In this document: positions 44,542 through 52,921 of the stretch, in pieces
Numbering within the stretch: the first letter of the stretch is position 1
Layout of the letters: each line of letters opens with the position of its first letter
Source: Blastococcus litoris
GTDB lineage: Bacteria; Actinomycetota; Actinomycetes; Mycobacteriales; Geodermatophilaceae
DNA: 64,000 nucleotides
Assembly: GCF_003075095.1 (NCBI RefSeq)
Contig: NZ_QCZF01000002.1
Coordinates: 477,054 to 541,053, forward strand
Direction: 5' to 3'
Notes under the pieces: model-generated
Told to the model about the DNA's origin: nothing
Databases searched by the model: none
Seen by the model: the letters and a program-made list of their open reading frames with translations, nothing else
Position numbers and translations under genes: made by a program

Positions 44542-46545
44542 ATGACGCTGGCCACCTACGTGGAGATGCCCACCCCGCGCCGCGCCGCGGACGACCGGTC
44601 CGACGACCTGCTCCCCGCCGAGCTGACCGTCGCCTTCGGCGCCGGGGACGCCGCCGTTCCCGGGTCGGTCCCGCTGCACGAGTTCCTGCGGACCGCCGGG
44701 ACGCTGACGCTCGCCGAGCGGATGACGATCGTCGACCAGGCCCTGCTGATGCTCGAGGGCAACTACGTGCACCTGCCCCTGAAGTCGGCGATGCACGCGG
44801 TGAACCCGGTCCAGCGGCTCCGCCTGCTGCGCGCCCGCCTGCTGCGGCAGACCGACGCGACGATGGACCCCGAGCGGTCCTTCCACCAGGAGATGTCGGC
44901 GATCTTCCACTCGGTCCGCGACCTGCACACCAACTACCTGCTGCCGCAGCCGTTCGCCGGGATGATCGCCTACCTCCCGTTCCAGGTGGAGAAGTGCACC
45001 GACGGCGACCGCACCACCTACATCGTCACCCGTCTCGCCCAGGGCTTCTCCACCCCGACGTTCGACGTGGGCGTGCAGATCACGCACTGGAACGGGATGC
45101 CCGTCGAGCGCGCGGTCGCGGTGAACGCCGACCGGTTCGCCGGGAGCAACACCGCGGCCCGCCTGGCCCGCGGCGTGGACTCCCTGACCATCCGGTCGCT
45201 GCGGCTGCACCTGCCCCCGGAGGAGGAGTGGGTGACGGTCAGCTACCTCGACCGGGACGGGGTCCGGCGCGAGCTGCGCGAGCCGTGGCTGGTCGCCCCG
45301 AACGCGCCCGCGATGGCGGACGCCGAGGTGCTCACGACGGCCGCAGCGTCCATGGGCCTGGACCTGCACGCCGACGAGACCGGACGCGCCCGGGCGCTGC
45401 TGTTCGCCCCACGCGCCGTCGAGCAGAGCCTGGGGAACGTGGCCATCGAGCTGTCGGCCGAGCCGGCCGCCGTCGGTGCCGACGTGCCGTCGTCGATGCC
45501 GCTGGTCTTCCGCGCCCGCAGCGTGCAGACGGCCGCGGGCGTCTTCGGCCACCTGCGGATCTTCACCTTCAACGTGCCCGACCCGGCCGCCTTCGTGGCG
45601 GAGTTCGTCCGGCTGGTCGAGCTGCTGCCCCAGGAGGGGCTGATCCTCGACGTCCGCGGCAACGGGGGAGGGCACATCTTCGCCAGCGAGTTCACCCTCC
45701 AGACGCTGACCCCGCGCCGGATCACCCCCGAGCCGGTGCAGTTCGTGTGCACGCCGCTGAACCTGGAGATCTGCCGCCGGCACAAGGACAACCCCACCAA
45801 CCAGATCGACCTGGGCCCGTGGTTCCCGTCCATGGACCAGTCCGTCGAGACGGGGTCCATCTACTCGTCGGCGTTCCCGATCAGCCCGGAGGACGGCGCC
45901 AACTCCGTCGGGCAGAAGTACTCCGGACCGGTCGTGCTGGTCACCGACGCCCGCTGCTACTCCGCGACCGACATCTTCGCCGCCGGCTTCCAGGACCACG
46001 CCATCGGGCCGGTGCTGGGCGTCGACGACAGCACCGGCGCCGGCGGGGCCAACGTCTGGACCCACGGCCTGCTCAAGGCGCTGCGCGACGTCCCGGTCGA
46101 CCCCGCCTCGCCCTACCGGCCGCTGCCCAAGCAGGCCGACATGCGCGTCTCGATCCGCCGCACGCTGCGCGTCGGCGCGCTGGCGGGCACCCCGGTCGAG
46201 GACCTCGGGGTCCGGGCCGACGTCCGGCACCAGATGACCCGCCGGGACGTGCTCGAGGGCAACCTCGACCTGATGGACGCCGCGGGCGCCCTGCTGGCCG
46301 GCCGGCCACGCAGGCGCCTGGGCATGACGACGTCGGTCGACGGGTCCGGCGTCCTGACCTTGCAGCTCACCGTGCTGGGCATCGACCGGGTCGACGTCTA
46401 CCTCGACGGCCGGCCGCGCAGCAGCACCGACGTCACCGACGGCGCGACCTCCCTCACCGTGCCGGGTGCGGCCGGGGCGGCGGTGGTGCAGGTGCAGGGC
46501 TTCGCCGACGGGGAACTGGTCGCCGCCCGGACCGCGCCGCTCTGA
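44542..46545 (+). CDS. S41 family peptidase-like protein, cytoplasmic
   Basis: A 667-residue protein. The region around residues 320-520 resembles the tail-specific protease core: LILDVRGNGGGHIFASEF, then VVLVTDARCYSATDIFAAGFQ, where the serine after CY is the expected nucleophile. Upstream is a helical part (about 40-140) and a PDZ-like stretch (QITHWNGMPVERAVAVN). A C-terminal beta domain ends it. There is no signal peptide or membrane anchor, unusual for this class. Its last 92 bases overlap the opposite VanZ-like gene. The 155-base gap before it has only a weak GAGGCC hairpin. Confidence 0.75.
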   Translation: MTLATYVEMPTPRRAADDRSDDLLPAELTVAFGAGDAAVPGSVPLHEFLRTAGTLTLAERMTIVDQALLMLEGNYVHLPLKSAMHAVNPVQRLRLLRARLLRQTDATMDPERSFHQEMSAIFHSVRDLHTNYLLPQPFAGMIAYLPFQVEKCTDGDRTTYIVTRLAQGFSTPTFDVGVQITHWNGMPVERAVAVNADRFAGSNTAARLARGVDSLTIRSLRLHLPPEEEWVTVSYLDRDGVRRELREPWLVAPNAPAMADAEVLTTAAASMGLDLHADETGRARALLFAPRAVEQSLGNVAIELSAEPAAVGADVPSSMPLVFRARSVQTAAGVFGHLRIFTFNVPDPAAFVAEFVRLVELLPQEGLILDVRGNGGGHIFASEFTLQTLTPRRITPEPVQFVCTPLNLEICRRHKDNPTNQIDLGPWFPSMDQSVETGSIYSSAFPISPEDGANSVGQKYSGPVVLVTDARCYSATDIFAAGFQDHAIGPVLGVDDSTGAGGANVWTHGLLKALRDVPVDPASPYRPLPKQADMRVSIRRTLRVGALAGTPVEDLGVRADVRHQMTRRDVLEGNLDLMDAAGALLAGRPRRRLGMTTSVDGSGVLTLQLTVLGIDRVDVYLDGRPRSSTDVTDGATSLTVPGAAGAAVVQVQGFADGELVAARTAPL

Positions 46546-46918
46546 CCAGCAGCCCGGTCAGCACCGCGCCGGCCGCGTTGAGCAGCGCGTCGAGGGGCGA
46601 GACCACGCGCCCGAGCGGGAGCGCCCACTGGAGCAGCTCGATGGACGCGGCCACCGGGAGTGCCACGGCCGCCAGCCGGCCGGGCGTCGCCAGGCGGGGC
46701 CAGCGGAGGACGGCGAGGGTGGCGAGCGGCGCGAGCAGGGCGAGGTTCCCGAACAGCTGGAGCATGGCGGTCGGCGAGCCCCAGCCCGTCGCGTACCAGT
46801 GCAGCTCGGACGACGGCGCGCCCCACGTCCAGCCCGACCCGGTCGGCAGGAGGGTGAGCAGCGCGACGACGGCGCCGGCGAGGACCAGCCCTCCGGACAG
46901 CGCGCGGCGGGCCGGCAT
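46454..46918 (-). CDS. VanZ-like family membrane protein
   Basis: A 154-residue protein with four hydrophobic helices and the VanZ-type end SIELLQWALPLGRVVSPLDALLNAAGAVLTG, given in part. The C-terminal 25 residues are Arg/Pro-rich. VanZ relatives are linked to glycopeptide tolerance or cell envelope functions, but most are uncharacterised. The ATG overlaps the stop of the frameshifted gene before it (TGATG arrangement), so they form one unit. Confidence 0.72.
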   Translation of the reverse strand: MPARRALSGGLVLAGAVVALLTLLPTGSGWTWGAPSSELHWYATGWGSPTAMLQLFGNLALLAPLATLAVLRWPRLATPGRLAAVALPVAASIELLQWALPLGRVVSPLDALLNAAGAVLTGLLVRAARSGRRPVPRRRSPAPAPPPPRPHPAR

Positions 46919-47324
46919 CAGGCTGCACTGCCCGGCAGGCTCCACGGGGCCTGCTCCACGTAGGCGGTCAGGGCAGCCGCGCCGAGGGCGTCGACCTCCG
47001 CCGCGAGCGACCGCAGCGGGACGGGCGCCTCGGAGAGGAGGAGCGCGGCCAGGCGGGCGACGGCCCGCGCCAGGCGGCTCGCGCCGTCGACATCGTCCGG
47101 CTCGGGGAGGTCGGCGGCCCCGGCCGGCCACGGTTCGCCGACCTCGTCGACCAGGGCCGGCCGCCGGCGTCCGCCGTCGCCCAGCGGAGCAGCTGCACGA
47201 CCTCCCCCCAGACGACGTCGGACACCACTGCGCCCACCGCGGTCAGCGGGACGGGGCGCCGGGCCAGCACCAGGCGGTGGGCGGCCGAGGGGTCGAAGAG
47301 CCGGCGTCGCGGGTCGTCGTCCAC
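46918..47324 (-). pseudogene. Small unknown protein gene interrupted by a one-base frameshift
   Basis: The first part reads from a GTG near 47324 (DDDPRRRLFDPSAAHRLVLARRP...SDVVWGEVVQLLRWATAD) and then becomes Arg/Pro/Ser-rich nonsense. The next frame supplies a sensible continuation (ALVDEVGEPWPAG...ASRLARAVARLAALLLSEAP) to a stop at 46918 that overlaps the VanZ-like start. Restoring one G on the coding strand in the GGCCGG run near 47157 gives a single protein of about 135 residues. Either a real mutation or a base-calling error. No family recognised. Confidence 0.6.
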
Positions 47325-47402
47325 GCCCCGCACTCTGGGTGCCGGGCCCGGGAGGGCGCTGGACGCCACCTGTGCACACGCTGGCAACACCGGTGGTCGA
47401 TC

Positions 47403-47933
47403 ATGGCCGCCGTGACCAGGGGCCCGACCGTGCGCGACGCCGGCCCGGCGGACGCCCGCCGGTGCGCGGAGATCTACGCGCCCTACGTCCGGGACACCGC
47501 GATCTCCTTCGAGTCGATGCCGCCGTCGGCGGCGGAGATGGCCGACCGGATCGCCACCGCCCAGCGCGAGCACGCCTGGCTGGTCCTCGAGGACGACGGC
47601 ACGGTGACCGGCTACGCGTACGCCGGGCCGTTCATGAGCCGGGCGGCCTACCGGTGGTCGGCGACGGTGAGCGTCTACCTCGACGGCGCCCACCGCCGGT
47701 CGGGCGGGGGACGGGCCCTCTACACCGCGCTGCTCGACCGGCTGGCCGGCGCCGGCATCCGGACGGTCCTCGCCGGCGTGGCGTTGCCGAACGAGGCGAG
47801 CGAGGGGCTGCACAGGTCCCTGGGCTTCCAGCCGGCCGGCACCTACCGCCGCGTGGGCTGGAAGCTCGGCCGCTGGCACGACGTCACCTGGTACCAGAGG
47901 GACCTCGTCACCGACTGGTCGCCGCCCGGCTGA
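47403..47933 (+). CDS. GNAT N-acetyltransferase, phosphinothricin acetyltransferase-like
   Basis: A 176-residue acetyltransferase. It shows the group pattern RDAGPADARRCAEIYAPYVRDTAISFE, the acetyl-CoA loop DGAHRRSGGGRALYTALLDRL and the closing GFQPAGTYRRVGWKLGRWHDVTWYQR, all in pieces. Pat-type enzymes acetylate phosphinothricin, methionine sulfone or similar amino acids. The in-frame ATG at 47403 fits the domain start. Convergent with the rhodanese gene, 5 bases apart. Confidence 0.85.
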   Translation: MAAVTRGPTVRDAGPADARRCAEIYAPYVRDTAISFESMPPSAAEMADRIATAQREHAWLVLEDDGTVTGYAYAGPFMSRAAYRWSATVSVYLDGAHRRSGGGRALYTALLDRLAGAGIRTVLAGVALPNEASEGLHRSLGFQPAGTYRRVGWKLGRWHDVTWYQRDLVTDWSPPG

Positions 47934-47938
47934 GCAGG

Positions 47939-48352
47939 TCAGGGGGTGCGGGTCGGCAGGCCGGCCGCCGCCCACGCCCGGTACCCGCCGGCGAGGTCGG
48001 TGGTCCTGTGCAGACCAAGGGTGCGGAGGGCGTCGGCGGCGAGACTCGACGTGTAGCCCTCCGAGCACAGGACGATCACCTCGACGTCGTAGCCCGTGAC
48101 CTCGGGCAGCCGCGCGTCGCTGGCCGGGTCGAAGCGCCACTCCAGGACGTTGCGCTCGACGACGAGGGCGCCCGGGACCTCGCCCTCGACTGCGCGCTGC
48201 GCGGCCGGGCGGATGTCGACGAGCAGGGCGCCCCGCGCGATCCGGGTGGCGGCCTCGTGCGGCGTCACGCGGTCGATCCGGGAGCGCGCATCGGCGAGGA
48301 GCTCGTCGATCGTGCGGGCACCGGCGGGCCGGGCGAGGGTCGGGGCGCTCAC
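47939..48352 (-). CDS. Rhodanese-like sulfurtransferase domain protein
   Basis: A 137-residue single rhodanese domain. VDIRPAAQRAVEGEVPGAL, the active-site loop LCSEGYTS with Cys96, and GYRAWAAAGLP define it. It would accept or pass on sulfane sulfur. It overlaps the cysteine dioxygenase gene by four bases (GTGA), so it acts in the same sulfur route. Confidence 0.88.
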   Translation of the reverse strand: MSAPTLARPAGARTIDELLADARSRIDRVTPHEAATRIARGALLVDIRPAAQRAVEGEVPGALVVERNVLEWRFDPASDARLPEVTGYDVEVIVLCSEGYTSSLAADALRTLGLHRTTDLAGGYRAWAAAGLPTRTP

Positions 48353-48894
48353 CAGTCCACCCCCGCGCGCTCGGTGCCGGTGCGGCGCAGCGTCCCGCCG
48401 TCGACCTCGTAGGTGTTCATCCAGGACAGGCCGGGGGTGTACACGTGCACGCTCACGGCGGGCTCGGTGCCACGGTTGGTGACCTGGTGTACGTGGTGCC
48501 GGCCGAAGTGCCGGACGCGACCGGGGGTCAGGTGGTCGGCGGACTGCCGCACGCCGGTGCGGCCGGCGGCGACCACCCGCTCGGTCAGCGTGCCGCTGAC
48601 CACCGCGAAGGCCCCGGCCGAGGTGCCGTGGTCGTGGAGCGGCGTGCCCTGCTCGGGCAGCCAGGAGAGCAGCCAGACCTGGGCGTCGGCGAGCTCGGCG
48701 TGCAGCGACGGATCGAGCGCGTCGGCCGCGTGGTCGGTGGCGAGCAGGTGGGTCCAGCGGCCGGCGGACCGGAACTCGACGAGGTCCGACCAGCGATGGG
48801 ACGCCGCGGCGAGCGCGGCCGCGAGGCCGGCGGCGCCGGCGCGCCGGGTGGTCGCGTCGGAGAAGGCAGGGGACAGGAGCGAGCTGTGCGTCAT
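48349..48894 (-). CDS. Cysteine dioxygenase
   Basis: A 181-residue cupin. His87 and His89 (PLHDHG) and His136 (HHVHQV) are the iron ligands. It oxidises cysteine to cysteine sulfinate with O2, removing surplus cysteine. GGAAG precedes the ATG at 48894. It is co-transcribed with the rhodanese gene and lies 83 bases after a leader peptide that ends in Cys-Pro-Ala-Cys. Confidence 0.87.
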   Translation of the reverse strand: MTHSSLLSPAFSDATTRRAGAAGLAAALAAASHRWSDLVEFRSAGRWTHLLATDHAADALDPSLHAELADAQVWLLSWLPEQGTPLHDHGTSAGAFAVVSGTLTERVVAAGRTGVRQSADHLTPGRVRHFGRHHVHQVTNRGTEPAVSVHVYTPGLSWMNTYEVDGGTLRRTGTERAGVDW

Positions 48895-48914
48895 GGGGCT
48901 TCCCGGGGGTGGGC

Positions 48915-48948
48915 GCGCTCGACACCCCGGTCGGGTCCGGGTGAGCGC
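48915..48948 (-). promoter_or_regulatory. Hairpin in the leader between the small peptide and cysteine dioxygenase
   Basis: GCGCTC and GAGCGC arms with an inner ACCC/GGGT helix form an extended stem between the leader-peptide stop and the dioxygenase start. It could be part of an attenuation structure; a following CCCCCGGG might pair with the ribosome-binding region. Confidence 0.35.
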
Positions 48949-48977
48949 GGGAGAGCGGTGGGTGGCGGAGGCGTGCG

Positions 48978-49058
48978 TCAGCAGGCCGGACACAGTGCGC
49001 TGGCCGTCCGCAGCAGGTCTACGGCAGACCGGCGGTACAGCTCGTCGGCGATCCCCAC
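48978..49058 (-). CDS. Cysteine-type leader peptide (26 residues) upstream of cysteine dioxygenase
   Basis: Translation from GTG gives a 26-residue peptide with DELYRRSAVDLLRTASALCPAC at its end, split here as DELYRRSAVDLL and RTASALCPAC. The VDLLRxASALC ending is the pattern of short leader peptides found before sulfur and cysteine genes in actinobacteria. A TTGACA promoter places the transcript start on the GTG itself, so it would be leaderless. Ribosome stalling at the cysteine codons could report cysteine supply. Confidence 0.65.
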   Translation of the reverse strand: MGIADELYRRSAVDLLRTASALCPAC

Positions 49059-49064
49059 GACCGG

Positions 49065-49106
49065 ATACGACCAGCTCCTGCATTGCCTGTCAAGTTCATC
49101 AACTTG
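49065..49106 (-). promoter_or_regulatory. Promoter of the leader peptide-cysteine dioxygenase operon with inverted repeat
   Basis: On the minus strand, TTGACA (49093-49088) and after 17 bases TCGTAT (49070-49065), then six bases to the GTG at 49058. CAAGTT-CATC-AACTTG (49091-49106) is a perfect 6-bp dyad that overlaps the upstream edge of the -35. Confidence 0.5.
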
Positions 49107-49157
49107 GTAGACATTTGTGTCGCGGGAGGGCGACCGGGTCTCCGGCCGGAACGCCGG

Positions 49158-49988
49158 TCAGGCCGTGGCCGAGCCGTCCCCGGTGCCTCGCGGGACCTCC
49201 ACGTGCGGCCGCGACTGCCACAGCGCCCATTCCGCGCTGATGTCGCCGGCGGTCCGCAGCAGGCGCGGGAGGTGCTCCTGCACGAGCGTCTCCCGCGACG
49301 TCTCCGCTGCGTGCACGGTGACGTTCATGGCCGCCCGGACCGCCCCGCCGCCGTCCCGGACCGGTACCGCGACCGAGAGCACGCCGGGGGCGAGCTCCTC
49401 CTCGGCCAGCGCCCACCCCCGGGCCCGCACCTCGGTCAGCTCCCGTTGGAGCTGGTCGGCCGGCCGGCCGATGTAGGGCGGCAGCCCCGCCCGGCTCGGC
49501 ACTGCCAGGGCGGCCGCGAGCTCGTCGGGCGAGAGCGCCGCGAGCAGCACCTTGCCCTGCGACGTCTGCACGGCCGGGAACCTTGTGCCGATCTCCACCC
49601 GCAGCGCGATGATCTTCGGCACCGACACGCGGGCGACGTAGACGATGTCGGAGCCGTCGAGCTGCGCCATGGACGAGGACTCACCGGTCCCGGCGACCAG
49701 CTCCTCCAGGTGCGGGCGGGCGATGTCCCACAACCCGAGGGAGCCGACGTAGGCCATGCCCAGGTCGAGCACCTTCGGCGTCAGCGCGAAGGTGCCGCCC
49801 GTGGACCGGACGTAGCCCAGCTCCTCCAGCGTCAGCAGCAGCCGCCGGGCCGTCGGGCGTGCCAGCCCGGCGGCGGCCGCCACCTCGGTGAGCGACATGG
49901 CCCGGTGACCGGCGTCGAAGCAGGTGAGGACGTCGAGCCCCCGCGCGAGGGCCTCGACGAAGTCCGGCCCCGTGCCGCGTCCCGCCAT
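49158..49988 (-). CDS. IclR family transcriptional regulator
   Basis: A 276-residue regulator. An N-terminal winged helix (SLTEVAAAAGLARPTARRLLLTLEELGYV, in part) is followed by the IclR effector domain with GTRFPAVQTSQGKVLLAAL and a PVRDGGGAVRAAMNVTVHA segment. It is typical of PcaR/PcaU-type activators or repressors of aromatic pathways. ATG follows GGAGGTGGGAG. It probably controls the divergent catabolic genes from 50033 to 55609. Confidence 0.88.
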   Translation of the reverse strand: MAGRGTGPDFVEALARGLDVLTCFDAGHRAMSLTEVAAAAGLARPTARRLLLTLEELGYVRSTGGTFALTPKVLDLGMAYVGSLGLWDIARPHLEELVAGTGESSSMAQLDGSDIVYVARVSVPKIIALRVEIGTRFPAVQTSQGKVLLAALSPDELAAALAVPSRAGLPPYIGRPADQLQRELTEVRARGWALAEEELAPGVLSVAVPVRDGGGAVRAAMNVTVHAAETSRETLVQEHLPRLLRTAGDISAEWALWQSRPHVEVPRGTGDGSATA

Positions 49989-50032
49989 CTCCCACCTCCA
50001 CGTGCTCGCCCCGCCGGCCGGGGTCCCGTCGT

Positions 50033-51517
50033 TCAGCGGCCGAGCACGCGCTCCTCGCCGCCGGCCCGCTTCGACTCGTCGACGAAGTCCGAGTACTGGT
50101 ACGGGTTGTCCAGGATCGACGCCTCGGCCTCGGGCATCTGCGGGAACATGCCCGCCTCCCAGACCTCCTCGCCGCACGCACCCTTCAGGTGGTCGATGGT
50201 GTTCTCGACCTCGGTGCGCACGGCGCCGAGGTCGATGCCCACCAGCTTCCCGTCGTGCTTCACCACGCGGCCGTCGACGATCACCGTGTGCACGTCGCCG
50301 CGCTGCGCCTGGAACGCCACGTGGCCCAGCGGGTTGAGCAGCGGGAAGGACACCGGCGAGTTCTCGTTCTTGATCAGGACGACGTCGGCCTTCTTGCCCA
50401 CCTCGAGCGAGCCCAGGTCGTCGTCGCGGCCGATGGTGTGCGCCCCGCCCTTGGTGCACCACTCGACGACCTGCTGGGCGCGCAGCCGCAGGTGCGTGAT
50501 CGTGTCGCCCTTCAGGTGCGCGGTCAGGTGCTCGGACATGCGGTCGGCGTTGAGGGTCGACCGCATCGCGGAGAACATGTCGCCGCTCCACCAGACGCTG
50601 GTGTCCATCGACAGCGACACCGGGATCCCGTACTGCAGCACCTGCTCGGTGGGGGCGTGGCCCTGCCCGGCGGAGCACTCGGACTCGGTGGCCACGGAGA
50701 TCGAGCCACCGGTGGCGGCGATCCGCTGGTAGCTGTCGCGGGTCAGCGTGGAGGCGTGCACGTAGGTGGTCTCCGGCGTCATGAAGCCGCCGTCGTACAT
50801 CTGCTGGATGCCCGTGTCGCTGGTCGCCCCCCACACGCCTGCATGGGTGGTCACCGGGAGGCCGAGCTCCCGGGCCACCTCGAAGGCGGCCTTCTCGGGG
50901 AAGGCGGGGTCGCCGGTGACGTCGAAGGCGATCTGCACGCCCATCATGTCGTCGCGCTCGTCGCGCAGCCGCTCCAGGAACGAGCGGACGGCGGGATCGG
51001 CCGTCCACTCCCAGGGGCCGGCCTGGATGTTGCCGTAGGCGAGGACGAACCGGCCGGGGACCGAGCGCAGCGCCTCGAGGGCGGCCTCGCCGTGGTCGAT
51101 GGTGTGCAGGTTGTGCGACCAGTCGACGGTCGTGGTCACGCCGGCGTCGAGCGACTCGATGGCGGCGAGGCGGTTGCCCGCGGCGATGTCCTGCGGCCGG
51201 AACTTCGTGCCGTGCTCGAGGTAGTACCAGACGAAGTACTGCGTCAGCGTCCAGTCGGCGCCGTAGCCGCGCATCGCCGTCTGCCACATGTGGCGGTGGG
51301 TGTCGATCATGCCGGGCATGACGATGCCGCCGGACGCGTCGATCTCCTGGGTGCCCTCCGGCACCTCCAGGTGGGGTCCCACGGCGGCGATGCGGTCGTC
51401 GACGACCAGCACGTCGGCGTCGTTCAGGACGGTGCACGAGCCGTCCATGGTCAGCACCGTGCCGCCGCGCAGGACCACCGGGCGGCCGGGCTCCGGAGCG
51501 GGCTGCGAGTGGGTCAT
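50033..51517 (-). CDS. Amidohydrolase of the AtzA/TrzN/SAH deaminase class
   Basis: A 494-residue metal-dependent hydrolase. Seen are the metal pair in DTHRHMWQ (His74, His76), THAGVW, YVHASTL and the catalytic aspartate in SMDTSVWW. Enzymes of this class remove amino, alkylamino or chloro groups from heterocycles and purine-like rings. It is separated from the IclR gene by 44 bases in the same direction and is divergent from the CoA-transferase gene. The substrate is unknown; a ring nitrogen compound that feeds the intradiol dioxygenase is a speculation. Confidence 0.82.
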   Translation of the reverse strand: MTHSQPAPEPGRPVVLRGGTVLTMDGSCTVLNDADVLVVDDRIAAVGPHLEVPEGTQEIDASGGIVMPGMIDTHRHMWQTAMRGYGADWTLTQYFVWYYLEHGTKFRPQDIAAGNRLAAIESLDAGVTTTVDWSHNLHTIDHGEAALEALRSVPGRFVLAYGNIQAGPWEWTADPAVRSFLERLRDERDDMMGVQIAFDVTGDPAFPEKAAFEVARELGLPVTTHAGVWGATSDTGIQQMYDGGFMTPETTYVHASTLTRDSYQRIAATGGSISVATESECSAGQGHAPTEQVLQYGIPVSLSMDTSVWWSGDMFSAMRSTLNADRMSEHLTAHLKGDTITHLRLRAQQVVEWCTKGGAHTIGRDDDLGSLEVGKKADVVLIKNENSPVSFPLLNPLGHVAFQAQRGDVHTVIVDGRVVKHDGKLVGIDLGAVRTEVENTIDHLKGACGEEVWEAGMFPQMPEAEASILDNPYQYSDFVDESKRAGGEERVLGR

Positions 51518-51591
51518 CGTCTCCTCCTCGGACGTCGTCGTCTCGCATCGGACACATGTCCGCTCTGCGGCCAGCCGGTGCGATGCGCGTC

Positions 51592-51620
51592 ACCTTCTCG
51601 GTGCCGGGCGGCGCTGTCAA
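51592..51620 (-). promoter_or_regulatory. Promoter candidate for the amidohydrolase-IclR genes
   Basis: A perfect TTGACA -35 (51620-51615) is followed after 17 bases by GAAGGT, a weak -10. The gap to the amidohydrolase start leaves a leader of about 70 bases. Confidence 0.4.
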
Positions 51621-51649
51621 GAGCTCGCCCCACGCCGTCGGAGTCCCGG

Positions 51650-51679
51650 TTGACAGGTTCGCCCGGAGCTGATGAGACT
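51650..51679 (+). promoter_or_regulatory. Promoter candidate for the CoA-transferase-dioxygenase operon
   Basis: A perfect TTGACA (51650-51655), an 18-base spacer and GAGACT (51674-51679). It lies 30 bases from the opposing TTGACA, so the IclR protein could control both from one site. Confidence 0.45.
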
Positions 51680-51736
51680 GCCGGGCAACCCAGACGGACA
51701 GTCGTCCGCGAACGCCTCCGAGGAGCGGTGCCCAGG

Positions 51737-52921
51737 ATGAGTTCAGGACCGGTGCCACCCGGGACGGGCACGGGCGGTGGGCCGCTCGCGGGCCTCCTGG
51801 TCGCCGACTTCTCCCGGATCCTGGCCGGGCCGTACAGCACGATGCTGCTGGCCGACCTCGGTGCCGAGGTGGTCAAGGTCGAGGGTCCCGGCGGCGACGA
51901 CACGCGCACCTGGCAGCCCCCGGTCCGCGAGGGCGTGTCCACGTACTACCTCGGGGTCAACCGCAACAAGCGGTCGGTGGCGCTGGACCTCAAGGACCCC
52001 GGCGACCTCGAGCTCGCCCGGGAGCTGGCCCGCCGCGCCGACGTCCTCGTGGAGAACTTCAAGCCCGGCGGGCTGGCGCGGTTCGGTCTCGACTACGACA
52101 CCGTCGCGGCGGGCAACCCCGGCGTGGTCTACGCGTCGATCAGCGGCTTCGGCAGCGGCCCCGGTGGCGCGTCGCTGCCCGGCTACGACCTGATCGTGCA
52201 GGCGATCTCGGGGTTCATGAGCCTGACCGGCGACACCGACGGAGAGCCCTACCGGGCCGGGGTGGCGCTGTTCGACGTGATGGCCGGCCTGCACGCGACC
52301 ATCGGCGTCCTCTCCGCGCTCAACCACCGGCACGAGACGGGCGTCGGCCAGCACGTCGAGGTCAACCTGCTGAGCTCGGCGCTGTCCGGCCTCGTGAACC
52401 AGACCAGCGCGTTCGTCGCCGGTGACGTCGTCCCGTTCCGGATGGGCAACAGCCACCCGAGCCTGTTCCCGTACGAGCCGCTGCCGTGCGCCGACGGCGA
52501 GCTGATCATCACCGCCGGCAACGACGGCCAGTTCCGCCGGCTGTGCGACGTCCTCGGTCTGCCGGAGCTGGTCGACGACCCCCGGTTCCGCCGCAACGAG
52601 GACCGCACCGCCAACCGCGACGAGCTACGGCCCCTGCTGGTCGAGCGGCTGCGGACCCGGTCGAAGATGGACTGGTTCCGCGACATCATCGGCGCCGGGG
52701 TGCCCTGCGGGCCGATCAACACGATCGACCAGGGGGTGGCCTTCGCGCAGGACATCGGCCTGGACCCGGTCGTGACCGTGGGGGAGGGGACGGGCGCCGT
52801 GCCGTCGATCCGCAACCCGATCACCTTCTCGGCCACCGCGCCCGGGTACCGGCTGCCGCCGCCGGCCCTGGACGAGCACGGCGACGAGATCCGCAGCTGG
52901 CTGGCGGAGGAGGCCTCGTGA
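51737..52921 (+). CDS. Class III CoA-transferase (CaiB/BaiF family)
   Basis: A 394-residue CoA-transferase. The N-terminal RILAGPYSTMLLADLGAEVVKVE, and the nucleophilic Asp151 in PGYDLIVQAISG, are characteristic. It moves CoA from a donor such as succinyl-CoA to an organic acid. The next gene is a citryl-CoA-lyase-like protein, so the accepted acid may be a citrate-like or malate-like compound. The coupling to that gene is by a four-base overlap. Confidence 0.9.
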   Translation: MSSGPVPPGTGTGGGPLAGLLVADFSRILAGPYSTMLLADLGAEVVKVEGPGGDDTRTWQPPVREGVSTYYLGVNRNKRSVALDLKDPGDLELARELARRADVLVENFKPGGLARFGLDYDTVAAGNPGVVYASISGFGSGPGGASLPGYDLIVQAISGFMSLTGDTDGEPYRAGVALFDVMAGLHATIGVLSALNHRHETGVGQHVEVNLLSSALSGLVNQTSAFVAGDVVPFRMGNSHPSLFPYEPLPCADGELIITAGNDGQFRRLCDVLGLPELVDDPRFRRNEDRTANRDELRPLLVERLRTRSKMDWFRDIIGAGVPCGPINTIDQGVAFAQDIGLDPVVTVGEGTGAVPSIRNPITFSATAPGYRLPPPALDEHGDEIRSWLAEEAS

